Shown in pieces: positions 22,870-30,244 of a DNA stretch of 32,465 nucleotides. Below the pieces are notes generated by a model. The model searched no databases, had not been told where the DNA came from, and saw only the letters and a program-made list of their open reading frames with translations. The stretch is from positions 1 through 32,465 of the IMG/VR virus record IMGVR_UViG_3300001589_000079; one strand, given 5' to 3'. Each line of letters begins with the position of its first letter. Positions within the stretch are counted from its first letter, which is position 1. The DNA comes from a virus. The position numbers and the translations under genes are program-made.

Positions 22870-23408
22870 TATGTTCCTTCAAATTCTACAAGTGTTTTAA
22901 CATTGTAACCTTGCTGTTGTATTATAGCACTTCCCTTCAAATCGGGCAAGTCTATTACAGCCAGAATTAAAATATTTTCTTTAGGAACATCAAAAGCATT
23001 GTATAATATATCTGCACAGGCTATTGCAGTTCCGCCTGTAGCAATTAAGTCATCTATAATTACAACTTTGTCAGTGTTTCGAATTGGCGTGTTGCATTGT
23101 ATACTTAAACTTGCTTCACCGTATTCTAACTTATAACTTTGTGTGTAGCATTGTCCGGGTAACTTGCCTGGCTTTCTTGCCATTACAAAAGGCACTTCTA
23201 AGTCTCTGGCAAGTGGTGCCCCGAATACAAAACCTCTACTTTCAATTCCAATTATCTTATCTGCTTTAAAATCCATGCAGTCATTAGTTAATTGCATTAG
23301 TGCATAATTAAATGATTGTGGATTTTCTACCAGTGATGTAATATCTCTGAATTCTATGCCCTCGATAGGAAAGTCTAATACAGTTCTTATATATTTTTTT
23401 AAGTCCAT
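22869..23408 (-). CDS. apt: Adenine phosphoribosyltransferase
   Basis: It converts adenine and PRPP to AMP and diphosphate. It has the type-I PRTase signature VVIIDDLIATGGTA (PRPP loop), the N-terminal FRDITSLVENP segment and the IIGIESRGFVFGAPLA flexible-loop region typical of Apt. Length is normal (about 179 aa). I prefer the start MDLKKYI at 23406-23408, the typical Apt N-terminus; an ATG at 23421-23423 would add five residues and also has a possible ribosome site. It overlaps the end of metK by 10 bases. Together they could make SAM and recover the adenine released by its breakdown. The assignment is secure. Confidence 0.95.
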   Translation of the reverse strand: MDLKKYIRTVLDFPIEGIEFRDITSLVENPQSFNYALMQLTNDCMDFKADKIIGIESRGFVFGAPLARDLEVPFVMARKPGKLPGQCYTQSYKLEYGEASLSIQCNTPIRNTDKVVIIDDLIATGGTAIACADILYNAFDVPKENILILAVIDLPDLKGSAIIQQQGYNVKTLVEFEGT

Positions 23409-24496
23409 GCTTGTTCTTCCCATGGCAATCCTTGTCTTCCAAAGTGACCGTAGTTTGTTGTTGTAGCAAGATCTAAATTAAATAAATCAAATTTTTCTAT
23501 AATACCTAACGGTGTAAGATCTAGCAGTGACTTAACATGTTCTGCAATTACATAGTTTATTTTTTTATCAGTCCATATTGTTACTGATGTAGGCTCTTTT
23601 ATTCCAATAGCATAACTTAATTGTACTAATACTTCTTGAAATGGATTTTCTAGCAATACTTGTTTTGCAATTGATCTAGCCATATAAGCGGCACTTCTAT
23701 CAACTTTAGTACAATCTTTACCACTAAATGCTCCTCCGCCATGTGGAGATGCTCCGCCATAAGTATCAACAATAATCTTTCTACCAGTAAGACCCGTGTC
23801 GCCATCCGGGCCACCTATTACAAATCTTCCTGTAGGATTAATTAAAAAATTTGTATCAGTTGTTAAGTATTCACCTGCAACATCTTGTATAACTTCCTTA
23901 ACTCCTTCTCTGACAAATTCTAGATCAACATTTTCTTTATGCTGAGTGCTACATACTACATTTGCAATGTCAATTGGTTTGCCATCACTTCCATAATTAA
24001 AAGTAAATTGTGCTTTATTATCAGGTTCTAACCAAGTATAGTTTGGATCATTTTTTCTTAGTATTTGTAATTTTTTTAGCAATTCATGACTATAATATAA
24101 TGGCAGTGGCAATTTGTTGCCTGCTTCTTCACATGCATAGCCAAACATTATACCTTGATCTCCAGCACCAAAGTCATCTGTTCCTAGTGCTATATCTTGG
24201 CTTTGGCCATGTAAGTGATTTTGTACTTCTACTGTTTCCCAATGGAAGCCTTCTTGCTCATATCCTATTTCTTTTATAACTTCTCTTACAATGTTTTCGA
24301 TTCTATCTGGATTCTGTCCTCGATCGCTTTTAAATTCACCTGCCAGTATAACTTTATTTGTTGTAACTAATGTTTCAACTGCGGCTCTGTGATTGATATT
24401 TCCATTGATTAAGTATGTTGCTACAGTATCAGATATTAAATCTGCTACTTTATCTGGATGTCCTTGCGAAACACTTTCGCTTGTAAATTGATACAT
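23399..24496 (-). CDS. metK: S-adenosylmethionine synthetase
   Basis: It makes S-adenosylmethionine from methionine and ATP. At 365 residues it is a little shorter than the usual 380-400. The landmarks are present: ESVSQGHPDKVADLISD (7-23, His14 of HPDK), GAGDQGIMFGYA (substrate/ATP loop), RFVIGGPDGDTGLTGRKIIVDTYGG and the glycine-rich SPHGGGAFSGKDCTKVDRS ATP/phosphate region. It appears complete and active. The ATG has GAGG upstream, and apt follows with overlap. A phage metK is unusual. It could raise SAM for methylation or offset consumption in a small-genome host. Confidence 0.96.
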   Translation of the reverse strand: MYQFTSESVSQGHPDKVADLISDTVATYLINGNINHRAAVETLVTTNKVILAGEFKSDRGQNPDRIENIVREVIKEIGYEQEGFHWETVEVQNHLHGQSQDIALGTDDFGAGDQGIMFGYACEEAGNKLPLPLYYSHELLKKLQILRKNDPNYTWLEPDNKAQFTFNYGSDGKPIDIANVVCSTQHKENVDLEFVREGVKEVIQDVAGEYLTTDTNFLINPTGRFVIGGPDGDTGLTGRKIIVDTYGGASPHGGGAFSGKDCTKVDRSAAYMARSIAKQVLLENPFQEVLVQLSYAIGIKEPTSVTIWTDKKINYVIAEHVKSLLDLTPLGIIEKFDLFNLDLATTTNYGHFGRQGLPWEEQAWT

Positions 24497-24504
24497 TGAT
24501 TACC

Positions 24505-24792
24505 TCATTTCATTTTTAAATTTAATATTTCTTCCCATTCTGCATATTCTGTTTTATTAAAAGAGTTTACAGGAAATTGTGGCGGTTCTATATGTAGCCA
24601 CCTTTCTCTTTTATAAAGTGTTTTAAGCCAAACCTTATTTCCACTAATTGTTATTTTAGGCGTAAATGCAAATGTCTTTTTCCATTTAGTAGTTCTTAAG
24701 TTATCTTCACTATTAATATAATCGCCTGCAATGGTACCTTTATTCTTCAAGTGTGGATACCTAGCATAGGCTGGATGATTATAATTCACCAT
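24505..24792 (-). CDS. Small hypothetical protein, 95 aa
   Basis: This is a basic, Trp/Tyr/Lys-rich, probably beta protein without signal, membrane segment or known motif. The start MVNYNHPAYARYP overlaps the upstream kinase/nucleotidyltransferase gene by 14 bases. An in-frame GTG one codon later is possible. It lies directly upstream of metK. The family is not recognised. The tight coupling on both sides is the main reason for believing it is real. Confidence 0.7.
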   Translation of the reverse strand: MVNYNHPAYARYPHLKNKGTIAGDYINSEDNLRTTKWKKTFAFTPKITISGNKVWLKTLYKRERWLHIEPPQFPVNSFNKTEYAEWEEILNLKMK

Positions 24793-25582
24793 CCTCTCTC
24801 ATTTGCTTCCTAATTTTGGTTGCACTGATATTTTGTGTTTCCTCATCTAAAACTTCTTCTTCAATTTTATATCCTACACCTCTGCCATAAGTAATATTCA
24901 TTATGTTAGGTACAGGGTAACATCTAAACTTACCTGCATGTTCGGCCAGTGCTATTTCTATGTTCTCACAAATCTTATCCACTTGCCAAGGATTATCGTC
25001 TGTTAAAGGCATATCTCTTACAAGTAATGCTACTTGACCATGTTTTGCTAGTGCTCTTTCAAATAACTTTTGATGTCCTTCATGCCATGGTTGAAATCTT
25101 CCTAACATTTGTGTGGTTGGTTGCTTTGGTTGGAACTCATGGTCTTTAATATCGACTGCAATTAATCTAGCCCATTCTTCAATTTTTTCTTCTGTCCACC
25201 AATCTTCTGCATTTATAATAGCATTTACTTTTACACTATCTATAACAGGTTTTTCAAACATCTTATTTGTGTCTTCAAATCTACCTTCTTCAATAGTATT
25301 CATCCAAATAACATACTCAGGAACATTTTGTTCTCTAAGTTTATTAGTAGGACAAACAAAGTCTGCTATACCATAGTTTCCTTTTGCAACACTTTTACGA
25401 ACATAATCTCGCATACGCAATGATTGTCTTTCTCTACCTTCAGGTGAAAAATCCCAATCATCAAATGTTTCTCTTATTTTGTCTGCATTATGCCAGTCTG
25501 CATTACCTAAAATTTTTGTTAATTTTTCAGCAAGTGTAGATTTACCTGAACCAGGCAATCCAAATATTAATATTCGCTTCAT
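24779..25582 (-). CDS. Bifunctional APS-kinase-like / NadM-like nucleotidyltransferase fusion
   Basis: Two domains. Residues 1-145 are a P-loop kinase: GLPGSGKST (8-16), then HNADKIRETF...DFSPEGRERQSLRM and ADFVCPTNKLRE. This is the pattern of adenylylsulfate (APS) kinases. Residues about 156-267 are an HxGH nucleotidyltransferase: GRFQPWHEGH (161-170), and ISATKIRKQM (252-261) like the ISTTxIR motif. They are closest in pattern to NadM/NMN adenylyltransferases or cytidylyltransferases. In NadR the order is reversed (transferase first, kinase last). The enzyme could act in NAD salvage, or phosphorylate and activate a small metabolite. The substrate is not known. It overlaps neighbours by 4 and 14 bases. 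Confidence 0.82.
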   Translation of the reverse strand: MKRILIFGLPGSGKSTLAEKLTKILGNADWHNADKIRETFDDWDFSPEGRERQSLRMRDYVRKSVAKGNYGIADFVCPTNKLREQNVPEYVIWMNTIEEGRFEDTNKMFEKPVIDSVKVNAIINAEDWWTEEKIEEWARLIAVDIKDHEFQPKQPTTQMLGRFQPWHEGHQKLFERALAKHGQVALLVRDMPLTDDNPWQVDKICENIEIALAEHAGKFRCYPVPNIMNITYGRGVGYKIEEEVLDEETQNISATKIRKQMREDGEL

Positions 25583-26331
25583 CTATTTTCCTTTTCCCAT
25601 TCAACGTTATCGTTGTATTCATCCCAATATTCTTGGTCTACATTAGTATATCTATCTGCTGGATCTCTCCATTTCTTATTTAACCAGCCTATATCAGCAT
25701 CGTAACTTTTACCGGTAGTATCATTGTAATCGTAATCTGTATCAAGTTCTTCTTTGTTGTAGTAAACAGCATCAACAAATTCTCCTAAGTTTGTTTCGCA
25801 AATCCCATAGGCTAATTTGAATTCATCAAAATCTTCTCCGTCTGTTTCCATATACCATACACCAAAAGTTCCCTTTTCAGAACTATGAAAACATAATACT
25901 GGCATATACTCATCTTTATTTTCAGTTGGCTCTTCTCTTCCAAAGTATGCACCTTCTCTACCATACAGTAAGATTCCCTCACCGTCATAAATTTCTTTAT
26001 CATAACTCCAATCATCTGAGCCATCTGCTGGAACTTCGTACACAAAAAATCCGCCATCTGCATAAGGACCGTTAAGGTGTTCTAGTTCATCACATTCCCA
26101 CATATAAAAATCGTTATCTTCTAATGCAGGACTAGGTGGAGTATTCGGATCTTGTAGTGCATCTGCAGGTAATTCTGATTCATCCCCATAGTCGTCTGTT
26201 TCTAAAACTGCTTCTACAATTTCCATACTATCATGCTCTTCATAGTATCTTACAAAATTTGGATTAACTTCTCCTAAAACAAGTTCGCCTCCGTATCTGC
26301 CGCCTTCTATTCTAAATTTTCTTTTTGCCAT
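25579..26331 (-). CDS. Highly acidic conserved protein, 250 aa
   Basis: Asp and Glu make up about a quarter to a third of the residues, with many Tyr and Trp and few basic residues after the first 15. The N-terminus MAKRKFRIEGGRYGGELVLG is basic/Gly-rich and may be a small beta module. There is no known catalytic motif, signal or membrane segment. The ribosome site AGGAGGT is near-perfect. Candidate roles are a DNA-mimic inhibitor or an acidic scaffold, from charge only. It lies in the early/middle region between the UvsW-linked gene and the kinase fusion. Confidence 0.75.
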   Translation of the reverse strand: MAKRKFRIEGGRYGGELVLGEVNPNFVRYYEEHDSMEIVEAVLETDDYGDESELPADALQDPNTPPSPALEDNDFYMWECDELEHLNGPYADGGFFVYEVPADGSDDWSYDKEIYDGEGILLYGREGAYFGREEPTENKDEYMPVLCFHSSEKGTFGVWYMETDGEDFDEFKLAYGICETNLGEFVDAVYYNKEELDTDYDYNDTTGKSYDADIGWLNKKWRDPADRYTNVDQEYWDEYNDNVEWEKENR

Positions 26332-26340
26332 AATAACCTC

Positions 26341-26838
26341 CTATAGCATATCAGCAAAATCAATATCTTTGATTTTATTTGCTTCTTTTACAAACATAAC
26401 ACATTTAGGTTCAGGCCCATCTTCTAATGGAACTACAAGTAAATGTCCGTTCTTTAATTTTGGGAAATACCATTTTACATCTTGATAGACATTTGTTATT
26501 TGTATTTCTTCTGCTCTTGGCATCCAAGTTTTTAATGGATTTAAAACTGGTGCTACAAAGCCTCTGTTATTTAAACTAGATAATGGCATAACTTCCAATC
26601 CATCAAAGTCTTCATCACTTGTTAGTATACTCCAGTCCATAGGCATCTGGATTTTAAATCCGCCTATGTCTAAGCATATTGCTGGTGCGTAAAAACTTTC
26701 CAAAAAGATTAATGGTAAAAAGAAGAAATCCATAAACTCTGGATCACCTGCATCAAAAATGCAGTATCTTATATCATCTATCTCATCTGGTACACTATCT
26801 ATGTCGTAACTATTATTTTCTAATGTTAATATTTTCAT
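26341..26838 (-). CDS. Conserved hypothetical protein next to uvsW, 165 aa
   Basis: It overlaps the uvsW stop by 4 bases (ATGA). The protein is acidic, with a hydrophobic central part (DFFFLPLIFLESFYAPAICLD) that is too broken by charges and prolines to be a clear membrane span, then a soluble beta-rich C-terminal half. No known domain is visible. A similar gene near uvsW occurs in T4-like marine phages as far as I recall. A role in recombination-dependent replication is suggested by position only. Confidence 0.75.
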   Translation of the reverse strand: MKILTLENNSYDIDSVPDEIDDIRYCIFDAGDPEFMDFFFLPLIFLESFYAPAICLDIGGFKIQMPMDWSILTSDEDFDGLEVMPLSSLNNRGFVAPVLNPLKTWMPRAEEIQITNVYQDVKWYFPKLKNGHLLVVPLEDGPEPKCVMFVKEANKIKDIDFADML

Positions 26839-28289
26839 TTATATTCAACCTTTGTTACCTTATGTCTAAAGTTCTGTTCTTTATAGAACTGCTTTCTTTT
26901 CGTAAGGTGTCTTTTACTATACTTTAAATTGCTCGTGATGTCAACCACTTGCACATAATCTTTGTCCTCTGCTTTACGAATACCTCTTCCGATACTTTGT
27001 ATAACACGAACAAAACTCTTTCCTGGTTCTAACATAACAAGGTTAAATATCCTAGGTATGTTAATACCAACAGCGGCAACACCGTATGTTGCAACAATAA
27101 CTTTATTGTCCATTTCACTAATTTCTGCATACTCGTCTTGCCTATCTGTAGTTTTCATTTTACCACTTACAAATACCCAATCGTCATTTCTTTCTATTAG
27201 CATCTCGCCTGTTTTAATTCTGTCTATCAATACAAGTGTATTACCACTTGTTGCTAAACCTCTTATAATCTCACTGATATGATCAATACGTTTATCATCA
27301 GTAAGAAGCCATTTTAATTCTTGTGCATAACTATTAAAGCCTAATACACCATCTTGTAATTGAAAAATATTAACATCTAAATCTGCTAGTACACCCATAT
27401 CTTGTAATTCTTTACTGCTTAGATTTCCTACTACAGGACCTAAACTACAAAATGTGCTTACTGCTTCATGTTCATCTTTTGGTATAGTTCCTGTTAGTCC
27501 CCAACGAATAGGAACATTAGCAAATACACCACCTAATAAGTTTCTTAATACATCTGCTTTTGCTTTGTGTACTTCATCTACCATAATGCAAACAACACCA
27601 TCTAAGAACTCATCAATTGGAAAGTCGGCTTCATGTGCCTTTGTTTTCTTTTCTAATATACTTAAACTTTGCCATGTGCAAATAGTATGTGTTTTGTTGT
27701 ATTCTTTTCTGTCACCAAAGTATACTCCTACATCTAATCCTAAGTTCTTATAGTCACGTTCTGTTTGCACAACTAAATCTTTGTTAGGAACAATTACAAT
27801 AGTTCTACCATATGGCTCGCACTTATGACTTAATACTGCTGTAACTAATGTCTTACCTGCACCTGTGGCAACTTCTTGTAAACATTGTGGATTTTCTAAA
27901 AATTTATTAATTACATCGACTTGATAATCTCTTAAGATTACTGGTGTTCCTGCAACAGGGTGCCTAGGTGGCCATGCAATATGTTCATACTCTGTTTGCT
28001 CAACTTTCTCAAAATCAAAATTCCATGGTTTACGCAAATCTTTTACTTCAATTTCATAACCATCTGTGGCAACAATAGGTAACAATTTTTCTAATAAATG
28101 GAAATATGTTCTTCCACCTATATCACAAAATCTTATACAGCCGTCCCATCTACCTAGTTTGTAAGCAGGCATATGATATGCATAGGGCAAGAAAAATTTA
28201 ACTTCTTCTGAAATCTTACGTCTAGTTTTAACATCAAGTCCAACGAACCTAACGTTTACTTCATCTCTTATTTCTAATACACATTTCAT
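26835..28289 (-). CDS. uvsW: UvsW-type recombination DNA helicase
   Basis: The 484 residues compare with about 503 in T4 UvsW, a superfamily 2 helicase. UvsW unwinds branched DNA and R-loops and shifts replication from origin-dependent to recombination-dependent mode. It has an N-terminal substrate-binding domain (1-100), Walker A ATGAGKT (141-147), the DEVH box (238-241), LTGT (265-268, motif III) and a C-terminal motif VI IGRGIRKA. The ATG at 28289 overlaps the end of the zinc-ribbon gene by 1 base. The catalytic motifs are intact and the assignment is secure. Confidence 0.95.
   Translation of the reverse strand: MKCVLEIRDEVNVRFVGLDVKTRRKISEEVKFFLPYAYHMPAYKLGRWDGCIRFCDIGGRTYFHLLEKLLPIVATDGYEIEVKDLRKPWNFDFEKVEQTEYEHIAWPPRHPVAGTPVILRDYQVDVINKFLENPQCLQEVATGAGKTLVTAVLSHKCEPYGRTIVIVPNKDLVVQTERDYKNLGLDVGVYFGDRKEYNKTHTICTWQSLSILEKKTKAHEADFPIDEFLDGVVCIMVDEVHKAKADVLRNLLGGVFANVPIRWGLTGTIPKDEHEAVSTFCSLGPVVGNLSSKELQDMGVLADLDVNIFQLQDGVLGFNSYAQELKWLLTDDKRIDHISEIIRGLATSGNTLVLIDRIKTGEMLIERNDDWVFVSGKMKTTDRQDEYAEISEMDNKVIVATYGVAAVGINIPRIFNLVMLEPGKSFVRVIQSIGRGIRKAEDKDYVQVVDITSNLKYSKRHLTKRKQFYKEQNFRHKVTKVEYK
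26916..26944 (-). promoter_or_regulatory. Possible internal sigma70-like promoter
   Basis: Minus-strand TTGACA (26939-26944), 17-base spacer, TATAGT (26916-26921). It lies inside the 3' end of uvsW, about 75 bases before the next start. The -35 is perfect and the -10 one base off, but it is inside coding sequence. Confidence 0.45.
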
Positions 28290-28471
28290 TAGGGTTTTAT
28301 AACTCTTGCTTCTTTTGATTCATTAATTCTTGCTGGTACAACTATTTCATTGTTGCATTTAATACAGCACCTATCTTTTCTATTATCCGAAACTGGAAAT
28401 GGGTTATGTGAAAGCATAAAGTCTTCTATAACCTCATCGCAAAAACAACATTGTAACCATTCCAGTTTCAT
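28289..28471 (-). CDS. Small zinc-ribbon protein, 60 aa
   Basis: The two Cys knuckles CCFC (8-11) and CCIKC (35-39) form a four-cysteine zinc ribbon. The loop SHNPFPVSDNRKDR and the tail VVPARIN are a pattern I recall in small conserved proteins of many tailed phages. It is probably a nucleic-acid- or protein-binding adaptor. The start is ATG 28469-28471, only 5 bases after the -10 box of a sigma70 promoter, so its mRNA would be leaderless. It is the first gene of the uvsW operon and overlaps uvsW by 1 base. Confidence 0.85.
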   Translation of the reverse strand: MKLEWLQCCFCDEVIEDFMLSHNPFPVSDNRKDRCCIKCNNEIVVPARINESKEARVIKP

Positions 28472-28476
28472 ATTAT

Positions 28477-28506
28477 ATTATACTACCAGTTGTACTGTAA
28501 TGTCAA
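28477..28506 (-). promoter_or_regulatory. Sigma70 promoter for the zinc-ribbon/uvsW operon
   Basis: Minus-strand TTGACA (28501-28506), 18-base spacer, TATAAT (28477-28482). The -35 box lies in the last codons of the receptor gene. The predicted start falls within a base or two of the zinc-ribbon ATG. Confidence 0.8.
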
Positions 28507-30168
28507 GTTTACTTGTTTGCCTTGGTTATCATAATAAGGCAATACTTCTACTTTTTCATCTGTAAGATTTTCATATGAGAAGTTTAAGTTTAATCCATTA
28601 GTAAAACTTTTAGTAATAAACAAACTTAGTTTTTTAAGATCGTCTAAAAATTCCTGTCCTTCAGGTAAGTAATCATATGGTCCAGGTGCTCTATCAAACT
28701 GTCCTGCATATTGTACTTTATAGTCAACATCTTTAAAAGTTTGTTGCCACGTAATAACAGTTACATATTCGGGTATTCTAGTTTGATCTGTGTCATTAAC
28801 TTTAAGCATAACTGTCATAGGACCCCATGTATTACTAAATCTAATACCTTTAGTTGTATAAGAACCTGAGTTATTATACCTTGCATTAGTCCAAACAGAT
28901 TCTGTAACAGCATCAAGTATTAAAGTACCAGCATCATCGTATATTGCATCTTCAATAATATTTGTAGTCATAAATCCACTAGTATACTCGATTGACTCTT
29001 TAAAGTCATACACAAATAAACTAATTGCACCAAACCCAACCTCATAACCTACGCCTTCTTCAGGAAGTAAATTATCGTTGCCATCAACATAAGCATCACC
29101 AAATACTTCGTATAAGTTTGGTCGTCTGTAACTTGTTCCAAAGTTTATAAAGAATTGGTCTTTTGATATACCTAACCTCACAGCATTTTGATCATCGTTT
29201 CCTGCTCTTAATCCAAAGTTATACTCTAAAGCAAACTCGGCATTAACACTTAAAAAGACTCCATAGTCATCTTTTTCATGTACACCATATTGGTCTCTAC
29301 TTCCGTCAGCACCATATGTAACTTCTAATAGGTTAGATAGTTGTACTGTATCTCCTACTCTAAAGAAGTCTCTACTGCTTTCATTTTCATATGTACTAGC
29401 ACCTTCTGTAAAATACTCTGCTTTATCTTCTGTTCTGCCAACAGTAAAGAATTCATTTCTAATACTTACAGTAAATCTTTCGCCGTCTTGTAAGCAGTCA
29501 TTAGATTGGCTAAAACTAGCAGTATAACAATTATCATAATCGTATGCATAGTCTGTTGCAGTAACATAAAGTTTAAAGTCTCCTGCGTCTGCTATAATTT
29601 TTGCACTAGTATTTTCGTACTTGTCATATTCTTCATTGTCATTTCTTGCTTGTTGCTTTACTGAGAAATCTGTAACCTGCATCCAAGTTGTAGGTGCTAC
29701 TGAAATATATTGATGATCTTGATTACCTAATCTTCCTGTAATTCCTCTTGTGATTGTGTCCTTAATTAATACTGTACCGCCAATACTTCCTGACCCATAC
29801 ATAACACTATTTGCACCACTTATAACTTTAACACTTTCGCCTGACACAATATCATGTCCAAAGTCGTACCAACCTGAACCAGGTGTGTTTTGTGGTATGC
29901 CGTTTCTATATACTGTAGAGTGAACCGATTGTGTTCCACGTTCTCTATATAGAATATTTCCTCCATAGCCTCCTGCTATCCAGGTTACATCAGGCATTAT
30001 GCTACTAATTAATTTAGTATCTGTAAGTGCATCTGTTTCTGTTTGTTTTACTACCTGAGCAACTACAACTACCTCTTCTATATCTTCAGCAAGTGCAAAT
30101 GCTGTCCATAAAGGTAAAGATATAATTACTGCAATTTTAACGATATTATCGTATAAAAATCTTTCCAT
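28483..30168 (-). CDS. TonB-dependent outer-membrane receptor
   Basis: The 561 residues (most family members have 600-800) span a signal peptide (1-27, hydrophobic, AxA-type cleavage before ED), a TonB box IEEVVVVA (30-37), a plug domain (about 43-137), and a C-terminal beta-barrel. The plug has YRERGTQ, VYRNGIP and a GANSVMYGSGSIGGTVLI run. The barrel shows alternating hydrophobic strands, an NLTDEK segment and the aromatic last residue YNW. These receptors import iron chelates, cobalamin or other substrates using TonB energy and are often phage receptors. The frame is uninterrupted. AGGAG precedes the ATG, and a consensus sigma70 promoter lies just upstream. The ligand is unknown; a cysteine pair (NCYTASFSQSNDCL) suggests a structured loop. 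Confidence 0.93.
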   Translation of the reverse strand: MERFLYDNIVKIAVIISLPLWTAFALAEDIEEVVVVAQVVKQTETDALTDTKLISSIMPDVTWIAGGYGGNILYRERGTQSVHSTVYRNGIPQNTPGSGWYDFGHDIVSGESVKVISGANSVMYGSGSIGGTVLIKDTITRGITGRLGNQDHQYISVAPTTWMQVTDFSVKQQARNDNEEYDKYENTSAKIIADAGDFKLYVTATDYAYDYDNCYTASFSQSNDCLQDGERFTVSIRNEFFTVGRTEDKAEYFTEGASTYENESSRDFFRVGDTVQLSNLLEVTYGADGSRDQYGVHEKDDYGVFLSVNAEFALEYNFGLRAGNDDQNAVRLGISKDQFFINFGTSYRRPNLYEVFGDAYVDGNDNLLPEEGVGYEVGFGAISLFVYDFKESIEYTSGFMTTNIIEDAIYDDAGTLILDAVTESVWTNARYNNSGSYTTKGIRFSNTWGPMTVMLKVNDTDQTRIPEYVTVITWQQTFKDVDYKVQYAGQFDRAPGPYDYLPEGQEFLDDLKKLSLFITKSFTNGLNLNFSYENLTDEKVEVLPYYDNQGKQVNLTLQYNW

Positions 30169-30216
30169 GATCTATTTTCTCCTGTGTGATGACTGATCTA
30201 GTCGTTGTAAATAATA

Positions 30217-30244
30217 ATTATACATTCTTTTCACTATATGTCAA
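30217..30244 (-). promoter_or_regulatory. Consensus sigma70 promoter for the receptor gene
   Basis: Minus-strand TTGACA (30239-30244), 16-base spacer, TG-TATAAT (30217-30222). The layout equals that before the primase, including the bases TAT after TTGACA. The predicted start leaves a leader of about 40 bases with an AGGAG ribosome site. Confidence 0.87.
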
